Below, one piece after another: positions 58,619 through 64,000 of a stretch of 64,000 nt of DNA (the stretch's first letter is position 1; the number at the start of each line of letters is the position of its first letter). This stretch comes from DASZTV01 sp035548125 (GTDB taxonomy: Bacteria > Actinomycetota > Actinomycetes > JAFAQI01). Location of the stretch: contig DASZTV010000021.1 of NCBI GenBank assembly GCA_035548125.1, positions 1 through 64,000 of the forward strand, given 5' to 3'. The notes beneath the pieces were generated by a model. It was not told where the DNA came from. It saw nothing but the letters and a program-made list of their open reading frames with translations, and ran no database searches. The position numbers and the translations under genes are program-made.

Positions 58619-58920
58619 TACGGCAGTGTGGCGGTCAGCGCGTCCAGTCTGCGGACCAGCTCACCGCGGGTCAGGTCGTTGCGCCCGGACAGCGCGTCGA
58701 GGATGGTCTCGGCGAGCTCGGACCCCTCCGGCCAGCCGTAGGTGCCGAGCGTCCCGGCGAGCGCGTGCAGGTCGTCGCGTACCGACTGGTCGGGGTCGGC
58801 CGACGCATCGAGGGCACGGCGCACGTTTGCCAGCCGGCGGAGCACGTGACCGCGGTTCTTCTCCCACAGCGGCGCGAGGAGCGCGCGCACCTGTTCGGAG
58901 TTCAGCTCGGTCATCGTCAT
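58618..58920 (-). CDS. HPt-like histidine phosphotransfer protein
   Basis: A 100-residue helical protein. ATG at 58920 overlaps the SipW stop (ATGA); ATG at 58914 is an alternative. DDLHALAGTLGTYGWPEGSELAETIL fits the HPt motif H-x3-G-x-x-x-x-x-G, with phosphorylatable His52. The helix before it (HVLRRLANVRRALDAS) completes the bundle. It precedes a stand-alone receiver gene. With no hybrid kinase nearby, the phosphate donor is unknown. A small HPt could carry phosphate to the receiver or to the OmpR-type regulator. Confidence 0.8.
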   Translation of the reverse strand: MTMTELNSEQVRALLAPLWEKNRGHVLRRLANVRRALDASADPDQSVRDDLHALAGTLGTYGWPEGSELAETILDALSGRNDLTRGELVRRLDALTATLP

Positions 58921-59519
58921 GGATTGTCCTCGGTCGGCGCGTGTCCGACGGGGTGTCGCACGGACTGTACGAGGCGTTTCGCCGCGATCGCGCCGCAGCC
59001 GATCGTCAGCGCGCCGATCATCAGGCGCAGCCAGCCGTGCCGCAGCAGTGTCGTCATCCGGCCCAAGCCCGGTGCGCTCGCGATCACGACGGGGACGCTG
59101 GGCGAGTCGATGCGCAACGTGTAGGGCTCCGGCTCGGGATTGGCGTCGCCCTTGGTCCTCACCAGCGGCTTGCCGTCGCGCATGGTCACCTTGATGATCC
59201 GGTGCACGTACCGCTGCCCGGGTTCGCCCGGGATCGGCAGTGCGACGACCTGGCCGACCTTCACCGACGAGGCGGGTTCGGCCTTGGTGATGATCAGGTC
59301 GCCCGGCCGAAACGCCGGCACCATGCTCGGCGAGAGCACCGGCTGGAAGCCGATGCGGTCGTGGATGACGGTGTAGGCCAGTCCTAGCGACCCGCACATC
59401 ACGAGGATCAGCAGCGTCCCGGTGGCGATGCGCCACCCCTTGCCGGCGACGGCGCGTAGTGAGGTCGGCCGGCCGCCGAGGCTCCACGGCATCGGCGGGT
59501 GAACCGTGGTGGCGGACAT
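58917..59519 (-). CDS. sipW: SipW-type signal peptidase I
   Basis: A 200-residue protein from ATG with AGGGAGG upstream. One N-terminal membrane helix (about 32-52) is followed by VLSPSMVPAFRPGDLIIT with catalytic Ser65. The base is His106 in RYVHRI rather than Lys, the mark of the ER/archaeal SipW subgroup. A C-terminal helix (about 165-185) completes it. In Bacillus, SipW processes TasA and TapA. Here it lies directly downstream of two TasA-like genes. Confidence 0.92.
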   Translation of the reverse strand: MSATTVHPPMPWSLGGRPTSLRAVAGKGWRIATGTLLILVMCGSLGLAYTVIHDRIGFQPVLSPSMVPAFRPGDLIITKAEPASSVKVGQVVALPIPGEPGQRYVHRIIKVTMRDGKPLVRTKGDANPEPEPYTLRIDSPSVPVVIASAPGLGRMTTLLRHGWLRLMIGALTIGCGAIAAKRLVQSVRHPVGHAPTEDNP

Positions 59520-59534
59520 GTCGACCTCCCTTCG

Positions 59535-60095
59535 CTAGCTGTTGGTGGTGGTGGCGGCGCGGGCCTGCCCGCGGCTGACCCTGACATTGATGGTCGTGGT
59601 GTAGCTGCCGAGCGACAGCAGGCCGGATGCGCTGGCCTTGACGCTGACGTAGGACCCGGCCGGGATCGGGACGGACGCCGTGGTCGCGCCGCTGCTGGAG
59701 TCGCCGAGCCCGACCGTGGTTCCGGAGCAGCTTCCGCCGAGACCGAGCAGCGTGCTCCAGTCATCCCCGACGCAGGCGGTCAAAGTGATCTTGGGCCCTC
59801 CGGAGATGGTCGTGGTGTACGTCTCCGCGGTGAGGTCGATGGTTCCGGTGTTGACCACCTTGAAGAACTGCGGGTTGACGCCGAGCAGGTTGATGGTCCA
59901 CGACATCGTGAACGGCGAACCGATCGAGGGTGAGCCGTTGTTCGTCGAGCCGGCTGCTCCCCATTTCGCGCTGGTCGCGCTCTGCGCCGCGTGGGTGGCT
60001 TTGGCCTTGACCCCGCCCCAGGCCGGAGCAACCACGGCGAGCAGGGCAGCCGTCACGACGACGACTACGCCTGCCCGTCGGTTCCGGCCGGTCAC
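59535..60095 (-). CDS. Secreted TasA-like protein 2
   Basis: A 186-residue protein from GTG with AAAGGGA upstream. The signal peptide is RRAGVVVVVTAALLAVVAPAWG. The mature protein is Ser/Thr/Gly-rich with beta-strand character (TMSWTINLLGVNPQFFKVVNTGTIDLTAETY), like matrix or fibre proteins of the SipW-linked kind, and two Cys (TACVGDDW and GSCSG). It ends in AATTTNS, the same ending as the upstream protein. It lies 15 bases before sipW. Confidence 0.75.
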   Translation of the reverse strand: MTGRNRRAGVVVVVTAALLAVVAPAWGGVKAKATHAAQSATSAKWGAAGSTNNGSPSIGSPFTMSWTINLLGVNPQFFKVVNTGTIDLTAETYTTTISGGPKITLTACVGDDWSTLLGLGGSCSGTTVGLGDSSSGATTASVPIPAGSYVSVKASASGLLSLGSYTTTINVRVSRGQARAATTTNS

Positions 60096-60117
60096 CGAGG
60101 TCCCTTTCGTGGATCGT

Positions 60118-60159
60118 CCGGTGCGGCGCCGCGAGGGAGGGGGAGCGGCGCCGCACCGG
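60118..60159 (-). terminator. Perfect 15-bp hairpin between the TasA-like genes
   Basis: Arms 60118-60132 and 60145-60159 (CCGGTGCGGCGCCGC and its complement) enclose a 12-base purine-rich loop. It lies in the 84-bp gap between TasA-like 1 and 2. On the minus strand it comes right after the first gene, so it can act as an attenuator or mRNA stabiliser that gives more of the first product than of the downstream genes. Confidence 0.75.
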
Positions 60160-60179
60160 CTGGGGTGTTGCTTGAGGTG

Positions 60180-60842
60180 CTAGCTGTTCGTCGTGGTCGC
60201 GGTGCGCTGCGCCTCGGCAAAGGTGTAGGTCAGGCTTGCGGTCTGGCCCTGGATCGTGGTGCCCGGAGCCGCCCCGTTGACCGTGGTCTCCGTCTGATCC
60301 GGCAGCTGCACCGACACCTGCAGGTGAAGCGTCGCGCCGTGGGCAACCGACCCGCTGACGAGCGATGCCGCGCTGCTCAGGGCCGACAGCGTCGTCGCCG
60401 AGAGCAACGAGGTGACCGTGCCGGACGCGCTGCAGACGCCGGACGACGTCGTCCAGCTGGTCGAGCACTGGCTTACCGAGACTTTCAGAGCTTTGGTGGT
60501 GGCCGGGCTGGTGCCATCGGTGATCAGCGCGCTGCTGCCGGTCGCCGCGACCGCCATCGTCAGGCCCTGCGCGTCGAGCGATCCGTCGTTGGTCAGGTCG
60601 ACGTAGCGGTTGACCACGTCACCGGGGGCCATGTTGCTGATCGTGCTGCTGAACCCGGTGTCGTTGTCGGCGAGGGACAACGACAGCGTGCCGGACTGCA
60701 CGTCCTCAGGGGTGGTGTTGAAGGCGGTCGCGGACAGGGACGCCCACACGCCGAAGCCGGCGGTGATGAGCAGGGCGCCACCGGCGACGGCGCCGGCGAG
60801 CGGACGCCACGCGGGGCGCTTGGAGGCGGGCTTGTCGGACAT
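60180..60842 (-). CDS. TasA/CalY-family secreted protein 1
   Basis: A 220-residue protein. ATG at 60842 has GGGAG 9 bases upstream. The N-terminus has the SipW-dependent signal form: PLAGAVAGGALLITAGFGVWASLSATAFN, followed by SGTLSLSL and a DNDTGFSSTISNMAPGDVVNRYVDLTNDGS segment, the core of TasA/camelysin proteins. Two Cys flank a Ser/Thr region (SQCSTSW, GVCSASG). It ends in TATTTNS. TasA family members form biofilm matrix fibres in Bacillus. Here that role is inferred. It is the first gene of the operon. Confidence 0.87.
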   Translation of the reverse strand: MSDKPASKRPAWRPLAGAVAGGALLITAGFGVWASLSATAFNTTPEDVQSGTLSLSLADNDTGFSSTISNMAPGDVVNRYVDLTNDGSLDAQGLTMAVAATGSSALITDGTSPATTKALKVSVSQCSTSWTTSSGVCSASGTVTSLLSATTLSALSSAASLVSGSVAHGATLHLQVSVQLPDQTETTVNGAAPGTTIQGQTASLTYTFAEAQRTATTTNS

Positions 60843-60931
60843 CTGTTTGGTCTCCCGAGGCTGGCGGCACCACCCGATGTGGCGCTTGGGAGACAAGGTG
60901 CAAGCCGTACTTCTCGGCAATGTCGAGGCCG

Positions 60932-60964
60932 CCTCAACCGAACCTCAAGATATCCTCAAGATTC
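60932..60964. promoter_or_regulatory. Three tandem 11-bp repeats (OmpR/PhoB-type site)
   Basis: CCTCAACCGAA, CCTCAAGATAT and CCTCAAGATTC follow one another at exact 11-bp spacing, the spacing used by OmpR/PhoB regulators. The last ends 4 bases before the ATG of the OmpR-family gene and lies in the 126-bp gap shared with the TasA operon. On the minus strand the TTGAGG of the operon-proximal unit could serve as a -35 region, with AGAAGT 17 bases on. Confidence 0.7.
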
Positions 60965-60968
60965 GCTG

Positions 60969-61670
60969 ATGGCCGTAACCCGCGTGCTGGTGGTCGAAGA
61001 CGTCGAGGAGATCGCCGACGTCGTCGCCGCGGTGCTCACGGCGGCGGCCTACGAGGTGGAGGTCGTCTCCGACGGCGTCGCGGGCTGCGCGCGCGCCATC
61101 GAGTGGGTGCCCGATGTCGTGATCCTCGACCTGTCGCTGCCCGGCATGGACGGCACCGAGGTCTGCCGCCGGATCCGTGCCGCCGGCGTCGACTCCTACA
61201 TCCTGATGCTCACCGCGCGGCACGAGGAGGTCGACAAGATCGTCGGCCTGTCGGTCGGCGCCGACGACTACATCACCAAGCCGTTCTCGCCGCGCGAGCT
61301 CGCCGCCCGGGTCCAGGCGATGATGCGCCGGCCGCGGATCAGCGCGTCCAAGGTCGAGCCGCACGACGTCGTACGGATCGGCGCGATGGCGATCGATCCC
61401 GGGGCCCGCGAGGTGTCGGTGCACGGCGAGCAGGTCGCGCTGACCAAGACCGAGTACGACATCCTCGCGCTGCTCGCCGAGCACCCGAAGCGCGTCGTGA
61501 CGCGCGATCGGCTGCGGTCACAGGTATGGGGCGAGGACTGGCTCGCCGACGACCACGCGGTCGACGTGCACGTGTCCAACCTTCGCTCGAAGCTCGCGAA
61601 GGCGGGCGCGGACGGCCTGGTACGTACGGTCCGAGGAGTCGGCTACCGCATCGCCCCCGACGCGACGTGA
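60969..61670 (+). CDS. OmpR/PhoB-family response regulator
   Basis: A 233-residue protein from ATG. The receiver has E10/D11, phosphoacceptor D54 (VVILDLSLPGMDG), T82 and K104 (YITKPFSPREL). The C-terminal winged helix (about 130-230) has LTKTEYDILALLAEHPKRVVTRDRL and DVHVSNLRSKL. No sensor kinase gene is adjacent. There is no visible Shine-Dalgarno in the repeat-filled leader, so leaderless translation is possible. It probably regulates itself and the divergent TasA operon through the 11-bp repeats. Confidence 0.93.
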   Translation: MAVTRVLVVEDVEEIADVVAAVLTAAAYEVEVVSDGVAGCARAIEWVPDVVILDLSLPGMDGTEVCRRIRAAGVDSYILMLTARHEEVDKIVGLSVGADDYITKPFSPRELAARVQAMMRRPRISASKVEPHDVVRIGAMAIDPGAREVSVHGEQVALTKTEYDILALLAEHPKRVVTRDRLRSQVWGEDWLADDHAVDVHVSNLRSKLAKAGADGLVRTVRGVGYRIAPDAT

Positions 61671-61741
61671 GCAAAGTGGCTTTGCCCACCGAAATCGGCC
61701 GGTTCGGGCGCCGATCCGGTAGGTAGAGCCACTTCGCTCAC
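61667..61741. terminator. Large hairpin after the response regulator
   Basis: Arms 61667-61681 (GTGAGCAAAGTGGCT) and 61727-61741 pair over 15 bases with one mismatch, and a second imperfect stem (ACCG...CGG) lies within. The left arm includes the stop codon. It separates the regulator from the glutamate dehydrogenase gene. Confidence 0.7.
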
Positions 61742-61772
61742 CGTGGGCAGGCGCCGGTGGCAGGATGAGCCC

Positions 61773-63041
61773 GTGCCGAAGAAGGCGGCCCCTGCCAAAC
61801 AATCTGCGTGGGAGTCCGCGCAGCTGCAGCTTGCCGAGGCGGTCGGGCACCTCGGCCTGGACGACGGCACGTACCAGACGCTCGCCACACCGCGTCGAGA
61901 GCTGACGGTGAGCATCCCGTTGCGTCGTGACGACGGCAGGACCGAGGTGCTGCGCGGCTACCGGGTGCAGCACAACCTGTCGCGCGGCCCCGCGAAGGGC
62001 GGCATCCGCTACCACCCGTCGACCGACATCGACGAGGTGCGCGCACTCGCGATGTGGATGACCTGGAAGTGCGCGCTGATCGGCATTCCGTACGGCGGCG
62101 CCAAAGGTGGCGTGACGATCGACCCGCGGCTCTACAGCGAGACCGAGCTCGAGCGGGTGACCCGTCGGTACGCGAGTGAGATCTTCCCGATCGTCGGCCC
62201 GGAGAAGGACATCCCGGCTCCCGACGTCGGCACCGACGAGCAGACCATGGCGTGGTTCATGGACACCTACTCGGTGCAGAAGGGCTACACGGTCACCGGG
62301 GTCGTGACGGGCAAGCCGGTCAGCGTCGGCGGATCCGAAGGGCGGGGTGGCGCGACGAGCCGCGGCGTGATGATCGCCGCGTTCGCGGCGTTGCAGGAGG
62401 CCGGAGTCAACCCGCACGACGTCACGGTCGCCGTGCAGGGGTTCGGCAAGGTCGGCGGGCTGGCCGCGCAGTACCTCCATGACGCGGGGTGCAAGGTCGT
62501 CGCGGTCTCCGACGTCGGGGGTGGTGCGTACAACTCGATGGGCATGAACCCGGCGAAGATGTTGCGCGACGTCCGCGCCGGACTCGGCACGGTGGCCGGC
62601 TATCCGGGCACCGACCTGATCACCAACGAGGAGCTGCTCGAGCTCGACGTCGACGTGCTCGTGCCGGCTGCCCTCGAAGGCGTCATCCACGAGGGCAACG
62701 CCGCCGCGATCAAGGCGCGCTTCGTCGTCGAGGGAGCGAACGGCCCGACGACGCCGGCGGGCGACGCGATTCTGGAGGACAAGGGCGTCACCGTCGTCCC
62801 GGACATCCTCGCCAACTCCGGCGGCGTCGCCGTCTCCTACTTCGAGTGGGTCCAGGACCTTCAGGCGTACTGGTGGACCGAGCACGAGGTCACCGACCGG
62901 ATGAAGGCGATTCTCGAGCGGTCGTACGCCGAGGTGTCGGCGCTGGCCGAAGAGCGTGACGTGTCCAAGCGGACCGCTGCGCAGATGATCGGCGTCGGGC
63001 GGGTTGCGGAGGCGCACCGCACGCGGGGCCTCTATCCCTGA
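61773..63041 (+). CDS. gdhA: Glutamate dehydrogenase (Glu/Leu/Phe/Val family)
   Basis: A 422-residue enzyme. GTG at 61773 is preferred over an upstream start at 61743 since the latter falls at the terminator edge. VLRGYRVQHNLSRGPAKGGIRYHP and GIPYGGAKGGVTIDP (catalytic Lys) are diagnostic, and VAVQGFGKVGGLAAQYL is the NAD-binding loop. It converts glutamate and 2-oxoglutarate in nitrogen metabolism. The length and lack of an insertion indicate the small hexameric NAD-type group. Confidence 0.94.
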   Translation: MPKKAAPAKQSAWESAQLQLAEAVGHLGLDDGTYQTLATPRRELTVSIPLRRDDGRTEVLRGYRVQHNLSRGPAKGGIRYHPSTDIDEVRALAMWMTWKCALIGIPYGGAKGGVTIDPRLYSETELERVTRRYASEIFPIVGPEKDIPAPDVGTDEQTMAWFMDTYSVQKGYTVTGVVTGKPVSVGGSEGRGGATSRGVMIAAFAALQEAGVNPHDVTVAVQGFGKVGGLAAQYLHDAGCKVVAVSDVGGGAYNSMGMNPAKMLRDVRAGLGTVAGYPGTDLITNEELLELDVDVLVPAALEGVIHEGNAAAIKARFVVEGANGPTTPAGDAILEDKGVTVVPDILANSGGVAVSYFEWVQDLQAYWWTEHEVTDRMKAILERSYAEVSALAEERDVSKRTAAQMIGVGRVAEAHRTRGLYP

Positions 63042-63132
63042 CGCTCAGCCCGCCCCTTGCGTGACCTGAGCGCGTCCGCATGCCAGAATGACAACGCTGT
63101 AGTTCGAGGTCGAGCAACGTGCGGGAGTCCTG

Positions 63133-63426
63133 ATGAGCGCTGCTGGAGCCGTTTCCGGTCGCGAGCCCGCGCCCGGTGAGCTGTCCAAGCGCGACAGCGA
63201 CATCCTCGAGTTCGAGCGCCAGTGGTGGAAGTACGCCGGCGCCAAGGAGCAGGCGATCCGCGACCTGTTCGACATGTCGGCGACCCGCTACTACCAGGTG
63301 CTCAACGCGCTCCTCGACCGCCCGGAGGCGCTCGCTGCCGACCCGATGCTCGTGAAGCGGCTTCGCCGCATGCGCGCCGCTCGGCAGCGGCAGCGTTCCG
63401 CGCGCCGCCTGGGCTTCGAGGCCTGA
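63133..63426 (+). CDS. DUF3263 small protein (Rv0430-like)
   Basis: A 97-residue protein from ATG. LSKRDSDILEFERQWWKYAGAKEQAIRDLFDMSATRYYQVLNALLDRPEAL covers the whole DUF3263 domain, a helix-turn-helix-like fold with the conserved Trp pair, and the C-terminus is Arg-rich. DUF3263 beside a LytR_C gene is the Rv0430-Rv0431 pair of M. tuberculosis. DNA binding is plausible but not shown. Confidence 0.9.
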   Translation: MSAAGAVSGREPAPGELSKRDSDILEFERQWWKYAGAKEQAIRDLFDMSATRYYQVLNALLDRPEALAADPMLVKRLRRMRAARQRQRSARRLGFEA

Positions 63427-63489
63427 GGTCGCCGCGTCGTACGACGCGGTGTTACTGGGCAGGTCGATCTTCATGACGGGTGAACCCTC

Positions 63490-64000
63490 GTGAGCGGGCA
63501 GGACCTCCCTCCCGGCTGGCGCAACCCGCCGAGTGCGGAGGGGCCGTGGGTCGGCAAGCACCGCGCGCCGGTGACGCCCGGGCGCAAGCTGCTCTACCGG
63601 GTGGTGGTTCCGCTCGGCGCCGTGGTCGCGGTCGTCGTACTGATCGTCGTGCTCATCGGACTCAACGGCCACTCGTCGGGCAACGGTCCGGGCCCAGGCG
63701 TGATCACGGCGTCCACCCCGCCCCGGGTGGTGATCCCGTCCGCGACCGCAACGAGCCCGACGCCGACGCCGAGCGACACCACGACACCAGCCCCGACGCA
63801 CCGCGCGACCCACGTGACGCTCCCGCCGAAGCACCGCCACCATCGGGTGCCGGCGGCGATGGCACCCGTGCGGGTCTACAACACGACGGCGATCCAGGGA
63901 CTTGCCCACCACGTCGCTGCCGAGATCAAGTCTCGCGGCTGGAACGTCGTCACGGTCGGCAACATCCGGCTCGCAACGTCGACCTCGACGCTGTACTACT
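63490..64000 (+). CDS. LytR_C domain membrane protein (VirR/Rv0431-like), 5' part
   Basis: The reading from GTG at 63490 stays open to the window edge (170 codons). A cytoplasmic Pro/Arg-rich start (DLPPGWRNPPSAEGPW) leads to one membrane helix (about 38-58, VVVPLGAVVAVVVLIVVLIG). A Ser/Thr/Pro and His-rich linker (HRHHR) follows, then VRVYNTTAIQGLAHHVAAEIKSRGW, the start of a LytR_C domain. Relatives such as Rv0431 (VirR) link to the cell wall and vesicle release. The rest lies outside. Confidence 0.85.
   Translation, partial: MSGQDLPPGWRNPPSAEGPWVGKHRAPVTPGRKLLYRVVVPLGAVVAVVVLIVVLIGLNGHSSGNGPGPGVITASTPPRVVIPSATATSPTPTPSDTTTPAPTHRATHVTLPPKHRHHRVPAAMAPVRVYNTTAIQGLAHHVAAEIKSRGWNVVTVGNIRLATSTSTLYY

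Overview
The window is high-GC DNA, densely packed with genes that often overlap by 4 bases (GTGA, ATGA, TTGA or CTAG) and often start with GTG. It carries actinobacterial marker genes: mycothiol glycosyltransferase mshA, carD, a DUF3263 gene next to a LytR_C (VirR-like) gene, an HbhA-like coiled-coil protein and an RsiG-type anti-sigma factor. I infer an actinomycete chromosome (Actinomycetota, class Actinomycetia). The genus cannot be read from the sequence. Region 1 (about 1-27.8 kb) is a large surface-polysaccharide locus. It opens with the end of a polyprenyl-phosphate sugar-1-phosphate transferase. It then holds a hexapeptide acyltransferase, a sulfotransferase, all four dTDP-L-rhamnose genes (rfbD and rfbB at 3.9-6.5 kb, rfbA and rfbC at 14.0-15.5 kb), two GT4 and five GT2-type glycosyltransferases, four SAM methyltransferases, an ABC-2 polysaccharide exporter pair (Wzm/Wzt), a Wzy/ligase-like membrane protein, a Wzz/BY-kinase, a flavin oxidoreductase, and two large paralogous membrane proteins 24 kb apart. 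Components of both ABC-dependent and Wzy/Wzz-dependent export therefore sit together. Region 2 (27.8-35 kb) holds a small protein of unknown function, a YgfZ/GcvT-like protein, a DUF4388 protein with a long Ala-Glu-Gln repeat, and an RsiG-type anti-sigma factor with two intact c-di-GMP-binding signatures. These are followed by an AbiEi/DUF559-like gene bracketed by two copies of a long palindrome, then an XRE regulator, an HbhA-like hendecad-repeat protein and an M50 protease. Region 3 (35-47 kb) is housekeeping and accessory. One operon runs AlaX, phosphodiesterase, macro domain and membrane protein. A divergent block has the SDR operon on one side and mshA, a YbjN protein and gpmA on the other, in an order resembling the M. 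tuberculosis Rv0474-Rv0489 region. Region 4 (47-53 kb) is a conserved core: carD, PIN/TRAM protein, ispF, cysS, rlmB and a SigH-type sigma factor. The ispD gene that usually lies between carD and ispF is not there. Region 5 (53-64 kb) begins with a Tat-exported flavoprotein, an aquaporin and tRNA-Thr(TGT). Part of the 3' half of this tRNA is duplicated 0.7 kb downstream across a lipoprotein gene, a possible integration scar. It then holds a compact operon of two TasA-like secreted proteins sharing a C-terminal TTTNS, a SipW-type signal peptidase, an HPt protein and a receiver protein. This operon diverges from an OmpR-family regulator whose start is preceded by three tandem 11-bp repeats. Glutamate dehydrogenase and the DUF3263/LytR_C pair close the window. 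No transposase, rRNA or CRISPR array was seen, and no gene-free stretch exceeds 300 bases. The longest intergenic gaps are 52131-52409, 7814-8052 and 56482-56694.
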